The notes under the pieces: generated by a model
The model's input: only the letters and a program-made list of their open reading frames with translations
Databases searched by the model: none
What the model was told of the DNA's origin: nothing
Assembly (NCBI GenBank): GCA_026225015.1
Contig: JAMFRY010000221.1
Span: forward strand, 1 to 14,190
Length of the DNA stretch: 14,190 nucleotides
Reading direction: 5' to 3'
Origin: Alphaproteobacteria bacterium
Lineage (GTDB): Bacteria; Pseudomonadota; Alphaproteobacteria; Acetobacterales; Acetobacteraceae
Shown: positions 5,945-14,054 of the stretch, piece after piece
Numbering within the stretch: the stretch's first letter is position 1
How the letters are laid out: every line of letters starts with the position of its first letter
Made by a program: the position numbers and the translations under genes

Positions 5945-7012
5945 ATGAGCAGTGCGACTTTCCCCCTCATCCAACCGATCACCCTCGGCACGGGCGCCAG
6001 TGCCCAGGTTTTGCAGGCGCCGGTGATCCTGGCGCCGCTCTCGGGCGTCACCGATCTGCCGTTCCGGGCGCTGGCCAAATCCCTCGGAACGCCGCTGGTT
6101 GTCTCGGAAATGATCGCCTCCTGGGCGATGGTGCGGGAGAATCGCAACACGATGCGCATGGCGGAAGTGGTGGTCGGCGGGGGTCCTTCCTCGGTGCAAC
6201 TGGCGGGCTGCGAGCCGGAAGCGATGGCGGAGGCGGCGCGGATTGCGGTGGGGCAGGGGGCCGACCTGATTGATATTAATTTCGGCTGTCCGGTTAAAAA
6301 AGTGGCTATCGGCCAGACCGCCGGCTCCGCGCTGATGCGTGACGAGGCGCTGGCCGGGCGGATTCTCGCCGCCACGGTGCGCGCGGTGAACGTGCCCGTC
6401 ACCTTGAAAATGCGCATGGGCTGGGACCGCGACAGCCTGAATGCGCCGGTCCTGGCCCGGATTGCCGAGGATGCCGGTATTGCGATGCTCACCGTGCATG
6501 GCCGTACAAGGCAGCAATTCTATGAAGGCGCTGCGGATTGGGATTTCATCGCCAATGTGAAGGCAGCGGTCAGCATCCCGGTCATCGTTAATGGCGATAT
6601 TACCAGCGAGGATCGCGCCGCGGAGGCCCTGCGGCGTTCCGGCGCGGATGGCGTGATGATCGGCCGCGGCGCCTATGGCCGGCCCTGGTTCCTGGCCCAG
6701 GTGGCGCATTACCTTACCACCGGCACGCGCCTCGCCCCGCCGGGGCTGGCCGAGCAAAAATCCATCATGCTTCGGCATTATGCGCATATCCGCGGCCATT
6801 TTGGCGAGAAATCCGGCATCCGCCTGGCCCGCAAGCACCTCGCCTGGTATTCGCACGGCCTGCGCGGCTCGGCGGCATTTCGGGCGCAAATGAACCGGCT
6901 GGACGAAGCCAGCGCCGTTCTGCGCCTGATCGACGAATTTTATGACCCTCTGATTGCCACCGGCTTTATCCGCCAGGAAGAGGCGCCCGACGCGATGGCG
7001 CTCGCCGCATGA
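5945..7012 (+). CDS. dusB: tRNA-dihydrouridine synthase DusB (NifR3)
   Basis: 355-residue FMN enzyme reducing specific D-loop uridines of tRNA to dihydrouridine with NADPH; cytosolic. The TIM-barrel start PVILAPLSGVTDLPFR (26-41) is the family signature. Cys115 in NFGCPVKKV is the catalytic acid. VHGRTRQQFYEG, VNGDI and MIGRGAYGRPWF are the substrate- and FMN-phosphate-binding motifs in the expected order, followed by the helical tRNA-binding domain (about 265-335). It is the first gene of the ntr operon, the classic alphaproteobacterial nifR3-ntrB-ntrC order; its stop overlaps the ntrB start as ATGA. The ATG at 5945 lacks a strong Shine-Dalgarno sequence, but the length before the barrel suits the family. 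No clear promoter was seen in the 60 bases between the right REP and the start; the operon promoter may lie there or upstream of the REP unit. Confidence 0.96.
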   Translation: MSSATFPLIQPITLGTGASAQVLQAPVILAPLSGVTDLPFRALAKSLGTPLVVSEMIASWAMVRENRNTMRMAEVVVGGGPSSVQLAGCEPEAMAEAARIAVGQGADLIDINFGCPVKKVAIGQTAGSALMRDEALAGRILAATVRAVNVPVTLKMRMGWDRDSLNAPVLARIAEDAGIAMLTVHGRTRQQFYEGAADWDFIANVKAAVSIPVIVNGDITSEDRAAEALRRSGADGVMIGRGAYGRPWFLAQVAHYLTTGTRLAPPGLAEQKSIMLRHYAHIRGHFGEKSGIRLARKHLAWYSHGLRGSAAFRAQMNRLDEASAVLRLIDEFYDPLIATGFIRQEEAPDAMALAA

Positions 7013-8157
7013 GCGGCTTCAAGCGCGCCTTCGGCATGGTCAAGCGCAAGCCGACGCCGCCGAGTACGATACGCGTTGAGCCGGCGCAGATTTTGGGGGC
7101 GCTGCCGGTGGCGGTTGCGATGCTGGATGAGAGCGATACGATCTGCTTCGTGAACTATGCCGGGGAGGAATTCTTTGGCTCCTCCTCCGCGGTGCTGAAA
7201 AACCAGTCCTTGAGCGATATTCTGCCGGCCGATCACCCGATCTTCCTGCTGGTGGAGCGCGCCCGCAATGATGGGCTCACGGTCGCGGAGCATGACATGG
7301 TGCTCGAAGGCCCCAGGCTTTCGCGCCGCGGTTGTGCCATTCAGGTTGCGCCGGTCAGCGACGCGCCGGGCCATGTGGTGATGACGCTGCAGGATGAATC
7401 CGCGGCGCGGGCCTTGGACCAGCAGATGTCTGCCCGCAATGCTGCGCGCAGCATTACCGGCATGGCGGCGATTCTGGCGCATGAGGTGAAAAACCCGCTT
7501 TCCGGCATTCGCGGCGCCGCGCAATTGCTGGAAACGAGCGTGCCGGCGAATGACCGGGAACTTGCGGTTCTCATCCGCGATGAGGCCGACCGCATCCGCG
7601 CCATGGTGGAACGCATGGAAACCTTCGGCGAGAAGAAGATGGAGCGCGCTGCGGTGAACATCCATCGCGTGCTGGAACATGTGCGCAAGCTCGCCGGCTC
7701 CGGTTTCGCGGCGCGCATCCGCTTCATCGAATCCTACGATCCTTCCCTGCCGCATGTGAATGGCAATCGCGATCAGTTGATCCAGGTGCTGCTGAACCTC
7801 GTGAAAAATGGCGCCGAGGCGATTGCGGGAACCGAACGCCTGGATGGCGAAATTCATCTCACCACCGGTTTTCATCATGGCGTGCGGCTCTCCGCCTCCT
7901 CCGGGCGCAGCCGCGCCAATCTGCCGATTTTCGTTGCCGTGCGCGATAACGGGCCTGGTATTCCGGAAGATATCCGCCGGCATCTGTTTGAACCTTTTAT
8001 CAGCACCAAGGCCAGCGGCAGCGGGCTTGGCCTGGCGCTGGTGGCCAAAATCGTCGCCGACCATGGTGGCCTGATCGACGTGGATAGCCGCCCCGGCCGC
8101 ACCGAATTCCGGGTCAACCTGCCGGTTTTCGAAGAACCGCCTGAAAGTAGCCATTGA
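7009..8157 (+). CDS. ntrB: Nitrogen regulation sensor histidine kinase NtrB (GlnL)
   Basis: 382-residue cytosolic kinase that phosphorylates NtrC under nitrogen limitation, normally under control of PII (GlnB). A PAS domain spans about 25-130 (LGALPVAVAMLDESD, FVNYAGEEFFG). The dimerisation/phosphoacceptor helix has the H-box ILAHEVKNPLSGIRGAAQLL with His158. The ATPase domain shows the N box (LLNLVKNGAEA, Asn267), the G1 box DNGPGIP (313-319), the F box (LFEPF) and the G2 box GSGLGLAL (337-344). No membrane segments are present, which separates it from NtrY. The start overlaps the dusB stop (ATGA), and the stop overlaps the ntrC ATG by one base (TGATG), so translation is tightly coupled to ntrC. 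Confidence 0.95.
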   Translation: MSGFKRAFGMVKRKPTPPSTIRVEPAQILGALPVAVAMLDESDTICFVNYAGEEFFGSSSAVLKNQSLSDILPADHPIFLLVERARNDGLTVAEHDMVLEGPRLSRRGCAIQVAPVSDAPGHVVMTLQDESAARALDQQMSARNAARSITGMAAILAHEVKNPLSGIRGAAQLLETSVPANDRELAVLIRDEADRIRAMVERMETFGEKKMERAAVNIHRVLEHVRKLAGSGFAARIRFIESYDPSLPHVNGNRDQLIQVLLNLVKNGAEAIAGTERLDGEIHLTTGFHHGVRLSASSGRSRANLPIFVAVRDNGPGIPEDIRRHLFEPFISTKASGSGLGLALVAKIVADHGGLIDVDSRPGRTEFRVNLPVFEEPPESSH

Positions 8158-9608
8158 TGACTCTCCCGACTATTTTAATCGCTGACGACGACCGCTCGAT
8201 CCGCACCGTGCTGACCCAGGCGCTCGGGCGTTCGGGCTATCAGGTCCGCGCCACCTCCTCGGCCGCCACGCTTTGGCGCTGGGTGGAGGACGGCGAGGGA
8301 GATCTGGTGATTACGGATGTGATCATGCCCGATGAAAACGGGCTGGACCTGGTGCCCCGCATCCGCCGCATCCGCCCCGACCTGCCGGTGATCGTAATGA
8401 GCGCGCAATCCACCCTGACCACCGCCGTGCAGGCGGCCCAGCGCGGCGCTTTCGACTATCTGCCGAAACCCTTCGATCTCGGCGATCTGCTGGCGGTGGT
8501 GGACCGCGCGCTGAAACAGCCGCTGAATGCCAGCGCCAATACCGAAGGGCAAAAACAGTCCGACGAGGCGTTGCCGCTGATCGGCCGCAGCCCGGCGATG
8601 CAGGAAATCTACCGGGTGATCGCGCGGCTGACGACCACGGACTTAACCGTGATGGTGAATGGCGAAAGCGGCGCCGGCAAGGAGCTGGTTGCGCGTGCCT
8701 TGCACGATTATGGGCGCCGCCGGGCCGGGCCGTTTGTTGCCATCAACATGGCGGCGATTCCACGCGAGCTGATCGAGAGCGAGCTGTTCGGCCATGAACG
8801 CGGCGCCTTTACCGGGGCCACCAACCGCCATGTCGGCCGCTTCGAGCAGGCCAATGGCGGCACGCTGTTTCTGGACGAAATCGGCGACATGCCGCCGGAG
8901 GCGCAAACGCGTTTGTTGCGGGTGCTGCAGGAAGGCGAATTCACCACTGTCGGCGGCCGCCAGCCGATCCGCGCCAATGCCAGGATCGTCGCGGCCACGC
9001 ATAGGGATTTGCGCGCGCTGATCCGCAGCGGGCAGTTCCGCGAGGATTTGTTCTACCGGCTGAACGTGGTGCCGATTCGCTTGCCGCCGTTGCGGGAGCG
9101 GCCCGATGACATTCCCGTTCTGGCGCAGCATTTTCTGGCGCGGGCGCAAAGCGAGGGCTTGCCGGCAAAATCGCTCAACCCTGGGGCGATGGCGATGCTC
9201 TCGGCCTATCGTTGGCCGGGGAATGTGCGGGAATTGGAAAACCTCATTCGCCGGCTTGCCGCTTTGGTGCCACAATCGGTCATTACCGAAGAGATTCTGG
9301 CGCCCGAACTCAGCGATCATGTCGCGGTTCAGGAAACGGCGCCGGTGAACGGAGAGGAGCCCGATACCATGACTGCGGTGGTCGAACGCCATGTCAGCCG
9401 GCTGCTGGCCGCGATACGGGAAAGTGGTGAGGAAGGCGTGTTGTATGAACGCGCGCTGGCCGAGCTGGAACGGCCGCTGATCCGGATGACGCTAGCGGAG
9501 ACCCGCGGCAACCAGATCCGCGCCGCGGCGCTGCTGGGGCTCAATCGCAACACGCTGCGCAAAAAGATCCGTGAACATGGTATCGGTGTGCAGCGCCGTG
9601 TCGGCTAA
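8157..9608 (+). CDS. ntrC: Nitrogen regulation response regulator NtrC (sigma-54 activator)
   Basis: 483-residue three-domain enhancer-binding protein activating nitrogen-assimilation promoters with sigma-54. The receiver domain (1-118) has acidic residues D10-D12, phospho-acceptor Asp54 (VITDVIMPDE) and Lys104 (PKPF). The central AAA+ domain (about 140-375) has Walker A GESGAGKE (169-176), an intact sigma-54-contact loop GAFTGA (216-221), Walker B LFLDE (237-241) and an arginine-finger region (FREDLFYRL). The C-terminal Fis-type helix-turn-helix is at 451-476 (NQIRAAALLGLNRNTLRKKI). The frame allows a TTG start three bases earlier, but the ATG at 8157 overlapping the ntrB stop is preferred. 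It is followed after 12 bases by ntrY. Confidence 0.96.
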   Translation: MTLPTILIADDDRSIRTVLTQALGRSGYQVRATSSAATLWRWVEDGEGDLVITDVIMPDENGLDLVPRIRRIRPDLPVIVMSAQSTLTTAVQAAQRGAFDYLPKPFDLGDLLAVVDRALKQPLNASANTEGQKQSDEALPLIGRSPAMQEIYRVIARLTTTDLTVMVNGESGAGKELVARALHDYGRRRAGPFVAINMAAIPRELIESELFGHERGAFTGATNRHVGRFEQANGGTLFLDEIGDMPPEAQTRLLRVLQEGEFTTVGGRQPIRANARIVAATHRDLRALIRSGQFREDLFYRLNVVPIRLPPLRERPDDIPVLAQHFLARAQSEGLPAKSLNPGAMAMLSAYRWPGNVRELENLIRRLAALVPQSVITEEILAPELSDHVAVQETAPVNGEEPDTMTAVVERHVSRLLAAIRESGEEGVLYERALAELERPLIRMTLAETRGNQIRAAALLGLNRNTLRKKIREHGIGVQRRVG

Positions 9609-9620
9609 CGGGCTGTAGCG

Positions 9621-11870
9621 ATGCCGGATTCCTTTGAACAAACGCCGGCACTGCGGCGATCCCGGGCTGCTTACGCGCTGGATTTCGCGCTCGGCCGTCT
9701 CTCCACCCTGGTTCTGGCCTCGCTTGCGCTGACGCTCGGCATCGCGACCTTCGCGATCCTGGCGGGGCGGGTGCGGCTCACCATACATTCCGGCGTTGCG
9801 GTCGGCATGAGCGTTGCGGATTTCGCCGTGCTGCTGTTGTTGATTACCGTTCTGGCCGGGCGCGTGATCCGGGTTGTGCAGGAGCATAAGCGCGGGACCG
9901 CTGGCGCGCGGTTGCATGTGCGATTGGTGTTTCTGTTCGGCGTGGTGGCCGCGGTGCCGGCGATACTGGTGGCGATTTTCGCCACCGTATTCTTCAATTT
10001 CGGTATCCAGGCTTGGTTCAATGAACGCGTGCAGACCGCGTTGGCGGAAAGTTCGCAGGTGGCGCAGGGCTATCTGGTAGAGCACGACAATGACATTCGG
10101 CTCGACGCCTTGGCGATGGGTAGTGATCTGTCGCAGATCGCGGCCGTATCTTTCGGCGGCACCAACGAGTTCGGCCAGTACTTGCTCGCGCAGGCCACGG
10201 TGCGCGGGTTGACGGAAGCAGACATCTTTAATCCGCTGCATGGCGATGATATCGCTTCCGCCGGCTTTCTTGGGGGTGGTGGTGCGGCAGCTGCCTTGCT
10301 TCCGGCCGATGTGGCGGAAGCGCAGTCGGGGCAGATTCCGGTGATCACTACTCCCGGCAGCATGGACGAGCAGGCGGTGATCAAGCTCAATACCACGACC
10401 CCGATGATGCTGCTGATCGAGAAGCCGATCGACCCGGCCATTCTAGATCATGTGAACAAGACCCAGCAGGCGGTTGTGGAATACCAGAGATTGTCGCGCA
10501 ACCGGCAAGGTCTGGAGGTCTCCTTCGCCCTGATTTTTGCAACCGTCGCGCTATTGGTGCTCTCGGCGGCCATTCTCATCGGCCTGGTGATCGCCAATCA
10601 GATTGCCCGGCCGATCGGCCATCTGATGCGCGCTGCCGAGCGGGTGCGCGCCGGCGACCTTGCCGTGCGGGTGCCGGAAACCGCGACCGGCGATGAGGTT
10701 GCCGAACTCTCCCGCGCTTTCAACCGAATGACCGGCCGGCTCGCCTCCCAGCGCGCCGAATTGATGGACGCCTACGGCCAGTTGGACGAGCGCAGGCGGT
10801 TCACCGAAACCGTCCTTGCCGGCGTCTCCGCCGGCGTGATCGGGTTGGATGCGAGTGGCCGAATCGAATTGCCCAACCGCGCCGCGGCTGAATTGCTGGG
10901 CCTCGATCTGCAAGGAAAAATTGGCCAGAAGCTGGCGGAGATCGCGCCGGAATTCGGCCCTCTGATCGAAGCGGTCATAGCAACGCCTGAAAAACCCGCA
11001 ACCGCGGAGTTGGAGCATGGCGGCGCCATGCATAAGCGGGCTTTGCTGGTGCGCATCGGCGCCGAGATGAAGGGGGGCAGGCCGGATGGGTTCATCGTCA
11101 CCTTCGATGATGTCACCGAACTGCTGTCGGCGCAGCGCAAGGCGGCCTGGGCGGATGTGGCGCGCCGCATCGCGCATGAAATCAAAAATCCGCTGACGCC
11201 GATTCAACTTTCCGCCGAGCGCCTGAAACGCCGGTTCAGCCGCGAGATCACCTCCGATCCGGAAAGCTTCGCGCAATGCGCCGATACCATCGTGCGCCAT
11301 GTCGGCGATATCGGGCGCATGGTCGATGAGTTTTCAACCTTCGCCCGCATGCCGGCGCCGATCATGCGCACCGAATCGCTGGAGCGCATCGCCCGTGAGG
11401 CCATGGTTTTGCAACGCGTGGCCGCGCCGAAGATCGACTGGCAGATCGAAATCGATGACCCCGATTTGAAAGCCGTATGCGACCGCCGGCTGATCGGCCA
11501 GGCATTGACGAACCTGCTGCAAAACGCCGCCGATGCGGTGGCCATGCGGCCCGGCGCGAGACATGTGAAACTGCATATTTTCGCCCACAACGGCGATGCC
11601 AGTTTAAGCGTGATCGATGACGGCATCGGCCTGCCGGAGCAGGACCGCGCGCGGCTGACCGAACCCTATGTGACCCATAAGCCGAAAGGCACCGGCCTTG
11701 GCCTTGCCATCGTAAGAAAAATCATGGAGGACCATGGCGGCCGATTGGAACTTGAGCAGGCTGAGCTCGGCCCTGGCGCGGTGGTGAGCCTGATTCTCCC
11801 GGCGCTGGACCCGGCTGCGGAAGCGACACCGGTTGAAGACGGAATGCATAGAGGGTTTGCCGCAATATGA
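9621..11870 (+). CDS. ntrY: Membrane sensor histidine kinase NtrY
   Basis: 749-residue sensor of the NtrY type, the second nitrogen/redox-linked two-component system of alphaproteobacteria. It has three N-terminal membrane helices (about 28-48, 63-86 and 100-128), a periplasmic sensing region (about 130-300), and a fourth helix (303-325). These are followed by HAMP (328-380), PAS (about 390-500, AGVSAGVIGLDASGRIELPNR), the phosphoacceptor helix with His519 (RRIAHEIKNPLTPIQLSAERL), and an ATPase domain with N box (LLQNAADAV, Asn635), G1 box DDGIGLP (666-672) and G2 box GTGLGLA (690-696). Start ATG lies 12 bases after the ntrC stop; the Shine-Dalgarno sequence is weak. ntrX begins 16 bases after its stop. 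The periplasmic part has a glycine/alanine-rich loop (217-228) whose role is unclear. Confidence 0.95.
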   Translation: MPDSFEQTPALRRSRAAYALDFALGRLSTLVLASLALTLGIATFAILAGRVRLTIHSGVAVGMSVADFAVLLLLITVLAGRVIRVVQEHKRGTAGARLHVRLVFLFGVVAAVPAILVAIFATVFFNFGIQAWFNERVQTALAESSQVAQGYLVEHDNDIRLDALAMGSDLSQIAAVSFGGTNEFGQYLLAQATVRGLTEADIFNPLHGDDIASAGFLGGGGAAAALLPADVAEAQSGQIPVITTPGSMDEQAVIKLNTTTPMMLLIEKPIDPAILDHVNKTQQAVVEYQRLSRNRQGLEVSFALIFATVALLVLSAAILIGLVIANQIARPIGHLMRAAERVRAGDLAVRVPETATGDEVAELSRAFNRMTGRLASQRAELMDAYGQLDERRRFTETVLAGVSAGVIGLDASGRIELPNRAAAELLGLDLQGKIGQKLAEIAPEFGPLIEAVIATPEKPATAELEHGGAMHKRALLVRIGAEMKGGRPDGFIVTFDDVTELLSAQRKAAWADVARRIAHEIKNPLTPIQLSAERLKRRFSREITSDPESFAQCADTIVRHVGDIGRMVDEFSTFARMPAPIMRTESLERIAREAMVLQRVAAPKIDWQIEIDDPDLKAVCDRRLIGQALTNLLQNAADAVAMRPGARHVKLHIFAHNGDASLSVIDDGIGLPEQDRARLTEPYVTHKPKGTGLGLAIVRKIMEDHGGRLELEQAELGPGAVVSLILPALDPAAEATPVEDGMHRGFAAI

Positions 11871-11886
11871 TGAGGATTGTTATCGG

Positions 11887-13290
11887 ATGACAGAAATCCT
11901 TATCGTCGATGACGAGCCGGATATCCGGCTGCTGGTTGAAGCGATCCTGCGCGATGAAGGTTTTGAGGCGCGCAGCGCCGGCACTTCCGACGAGGCGCTT
12001 GCCGCCTATCGCGCCCGCCGCCCGGCTTTGGTGATTCTCGACGTATGGTTGCAGGGCTCCAAGCTTGACGGCATCGGCATTCTCGATGTGCTGCACCAGG
12101 AAGAGCCGCGCGTGCCGGTGGTGATGATCTCCGGGCACGGCACGATCGAGACCGCCGTTGCCGCGATCCAGCGCGGCGCCTATGATTTTATCGAAAAGCC
12201 ATTCAATTCCGACCGCTTGTTGCTGGTGGTGCGGCGCGCGTTGGAAGCGGCCAAGCTGGCGGCGGAAAATGCCGAATTGCGTCTGCGCATCGGGCCGGAA
12301 ACCGAACTCACGGGTGAGGGTCACGCCATCGTAGCCTTGCGCAACGCCATAGATCGGGTGGCGCCCACCGGCTCGCGGGTGTTGATCTCCGGCGCGCCAG
12401 GGTCGGGCAAGGAAACGGTGGCGCGCATGATCCACGCCAAATCGCGCCGGACGCAAAACCCGTTTGTGGCGCTCAACTGCGCCATTCTGGCACCGGATCG
12501 TTTTGAGATTGAACTATTTGGCGTGGAAGCAGATGAGGCGCTGGGCACCCCGCGCCGCGTCGGCGTGCTGGAGCGCGCCCATGGGGGCACCTTGCTGCTG
12601 GACGAAATCTCCGAAATGCCAATGGAGACGCAAAGCAAAATCGCCCGCGTTTTGCAGGAGCAAAGTTTTGAGCGGGTTGGCCGGAACGGTGGGGGCCAGG
12701 CCAAGGTCAAGGTGGATATCCGCGTTATTGCGAGCACGGCACGCGATCTCGCCGGTGAAATCGCCGCCGGCCGCTTCCGGGAAGATTTGTATTACCGGCT
12801 CGCCGTGGTGCCGTTGCGTGTGCCTTCCTTGAAGGAAAGGCGTGAAGACATCCCGGCACTGGCTGGCTATTTCCTGGCCCGGGCGGAAGAAACCTCCGGC
12901 CTGCCGGCGCGGGCACTGGCCTCGGATGCCATTGCCGCTTTGCAGGCGCATGATTGGCCGGGCAATATCCGCCAGCTGCGTAATGTGATGGACTGGTTGA
13001 TGATCATGCGCTCGAATGAAACCACGGATTTCTTCCGCGCCGAGCATTTGCCAACGGAACTCGCCGCCCACGCACCGCGGGCACTGGCGATCGACCCCGC
13101 CGCCGATTTGATGGCGCTGCCGTTGCGCGAGGCCCGTGACGTGTTCGAGACGCAATATTTGCAGGCGCAGCTTTTGCGCTATGGCGGCAATATCAGCCGC
13201 ACCGCCAATTTTGTGGGGATGGAACGCAGCGCTTTGCATCGGAAGTTGAAACAACTTGGTATTGGCGCGGATGAACGCACGGCGGTTTGA
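11887..13290 (+). CDS. ntrX: Response regulator NtrX (NtrC family, no GAFTGA motif)
   Basis: 467-residue partner of NtrY, a DNA-binding regulator linked to nitrogen metabolism, respiration and envelope control in alphaproteobacteria. The receiver has D9, D10, phospho-acceptor Asp52 and Lys104. The acceptor is followed by VWLQGSKLDG, a longer loop characteristic of NtrX. The AAA+ domain has Walker A GAPGSGKE (169-176) and Walker B LLLDE (236-240). Where NtrC carries GAFTGA there is instead VEADEALGTPRR (213-224), so direct sigma-54 activation is not expected; loss of this motif is typical of NtrX. The C-terminal Fis-type helix-turn-helix is at 433-458 (GNISRTANFVGMERSALHRKL). The frame is open from a TTG at 11833, but the start is set at the ATG at 11887, just before ILIVDDE and 10 bases after TGAGGA. 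It is the last gene of the operon, convergent with vapC. Confidence 0.95.
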   Translation: MTEILIVDDEPDIRLLVEAILRDEGFEARSAGTSDEALAAYRARRPALVILDVWLQGSKLDGIGILDVLHQEEPRVPVVMISGHGTIETAVAAIQRGAYDFIEKPFNSDRLLLVVRRALEAAKLAAENAELRLRIGPETELTGEGHAIVALRNAIDRVAPTGSRVLISGAPGSGKETVARMIHAKSRRTQNPFVALNCAILAPDRFEIELFGVEADEALGTPRRVGVLERAHGGTLLLDEISEMPMETQSKIARVLQEQSFERVGRNGGGQAKVKVDIRVIASTARDLAGEIAAGRFREDLYYRLAVVPLRVPSLKERREDIPALAGYFLARAEETSGLPARALASDAIAALQAHDWPGNIRQLRNVMDWLMIMRSNETTDFFRAEHLPTELAAHAPRALAIDPAADLMALPLREARDVFETQYLQAQLLRYGGNISRTANFVGMERSALHRKLKQLGIGADERTAV

Positions 13291-13335
13291 GTGAAGAAAT
13301 ATTTTGCCCACATGCCGGCGCGTTCATCAGGGGAT

Positions 13336-13737
13336 TCAAGGCGTCGGCGGTAACGCCGTGAGGACATCGGTATGAATGAAATCGTCGCCCTTGAAGAGAA
13401 GGGGATGTTCCGTCGCGACAGCGAGGGCGTATGAAAAGCAATCGCCGATATTCAAGCCAGCGCGGTGCCTGCCCTTCCCAAATCGCCGAAAGGCCTCGAT
13501 TGCGATTTCGGCCTGTTGCGGCGTGACGGAGATAACTTCTGATCCGGTCATGGCAAGGAAGCGTTCCAGCCGCTCCCGTCCAGCCTCGCCCTTCCGGCTT
13601 TCAATGACGAATGACAATTCAACCCGTGTTACGGCAGAAATCAGCCGGACTGGCGCGCGCTCTATCGCTTCATCATATCGTTCTTGATCCGATTCATCGA
13701 ACAGGATCGCGACAACCGCCGAGGTATCGATCACCAT
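13336..13737 (-). CDS. vapC: VapC-type PIN-domain ribonuclease toxin
   Basis: 133-residue PIN-domain endoribonuclease toxin; such toxins cleave tRNA or rRNA and stop growth when the antitoxin is lost. The magnesium-binding acidic residues are all visible: Asp4 (MVIDTSAVVAIL), Glu40 (TRVELSFVIE), Asp99 (LNIGDCFSYALA) and Asp118/119 (FKGDDFIHTDV), so the toxin is probably active. The frame extends upstream to 13815, but the ATG at 13737 is chosen because PIN toxins begin immediately before the first Asp and because it overlaps the vapB stop by one base (TGATG). It is convergent with ntrX, leaving a 45-base gap without a recognisable terminator. Confidence 0.93.
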   Translation of the reverse strand: MVIDTSAVVAILFDESDQERYDEAIERAPVRLISAVTRVELSFVIESRKGEAGRERLERFLAMTGSEVISVTPQQAEIAIEAFRRFGKGRHRAGLNIGDCFSYALAVATEHPLLFKGDDFIHTDVLTALPPTP

Positions 13738-13994
13738 CAGCGCCACATCCCGGTTTCGTCGTAGCCAACGATTTCCTCCGGGCTGCGGGCGTCCAAATCG
13801 GGCAGGGCCGCACATTCCCGGCCAAGCGCTGCCAGGCGGCTGGCGAGAGCTGGGGGTTGGCCGCGACGCAAGTGCTCGCGTTCCAGCCGCTCGGCCAAGG
13901 CTTTGCGCACAGCGTCGGTGATGCTCTCGCCGGTCAAGGCGGCAACTTCACGGGCCAAGCGGTCGGTTTCCTTATCTTTCAAGCTCAGAGCCAT
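13737..13994 (-). CDS. vapB: VapB-type antitoxin (Rv0623/PSK family)
   Basis: 85-residue antitoxin. The N terminus MALSLKDKETDRLAREVAAL, followed by TGES, is the standard start of the Rv0623/PSK transcription-factor-like antitoxin family; this part dimerises and binds operator DNA. The C-terminal tail (about 45-85, rich in acidic residues and ending DETGMWR) would wrap around and block the toxin. An in-frame ATG ten codons earlier (14024) is rejected because the family start, with a strong Shine-Dalgarno sequence five bases ahead, fits the ATG at 13994, and because the earlier ATG would lie at or before the predicted transcription start. vapB precedes and overlaps vapC as expected for a coupled pair. 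Confidence 0.92.
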   Translation of the reverse strand: MALSLKDKETDRLAREVAALTGESITDAVRKALAERLEREHLRRGQPPALASRLAALGRECAALPDLDARSPEEIVGYDETGMWR

Positions 13995-13995
13995 G

Positions 13996-14004
13996 TCCTC
14001 TCCT
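13996..14004 (-). promoter_or_regulatory. Ribosome-binding site deciding the vapB start
   Basis: On the minus strand AGGAGAGGA precedes the ATG at 13994; its AGGAG core ends 5 bases before the start codon. This is the strongest Shine-Dalgarno sequence in the window and supports the short form of VapB. Confidence 0.75.
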
Positions 14005-14006
14005 GA

Positions 14007-14034
14007 TGTATAGAATTCAGACAAAATTATATAA
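14007..14034. promoter_or_regulatory. Candidate VapBC operator region
   Basis: Two palindromic cores overlap the predicted transcription start and -10 box. The first is TGTATAGAATTCAGACA (14007-14023), centred on GAATTC with TGT/ACA ends that are imperfectly spaced. The second is the perfect TTATATAA (14027-14034). VapB-VapC complexes commonly repress their own promoters through inverted repeats at such positions. The assignment is positional inference; AT-rich promoter DNA can look palindromic by chance. Confidence 0.3.
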
Positions 14035-14054
14035 CATGACCGATTTATTGTCGA
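14026..14054 (-). promoter_or_regulatory. Sigma-70 promoter of vapBC
   Basis: On the minus strand TCGACA (14054-14049) is separated by exactly 17 bases from a perfect TATAAT (14031-14026). Transcription would start near 14019, giving a leader of about 25 bases that includes the strong ribosome-binding site. This is the best promoter in the window. Confidence 0.75.

Noticed and set aside
5696..6889. Minus-strand open frame of about 397 codons opposite dusB and the RAYT gene
   Set aside because: It spans the antisense of two well-identified genes and the right REP element, and shows no protein family features.
6940..8154. Minus-strand open frame of about 404 codons opposite ntrB
   Set aside because: Antisense to a complete histidine kinase; His/Arg/Ala-rich with no motif.
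11833..11886. Upstream TTG start extending NtrX by 18 residues
   Set aside because: It would overlap the ntrY coding end, the extra residues are not part of a receiver domain, and the ATG at 11887 has a ribosome-binding site and sits directly before ILIVDDE.
13345..13358. Hairpin CGGCG-GTAA-CGCCG as terminator for ntrX
   Set aside because: The stem is only 5 bp, has no T run on either side and lies within the vapC coding sequence; probably chance in GC-rich DNA.
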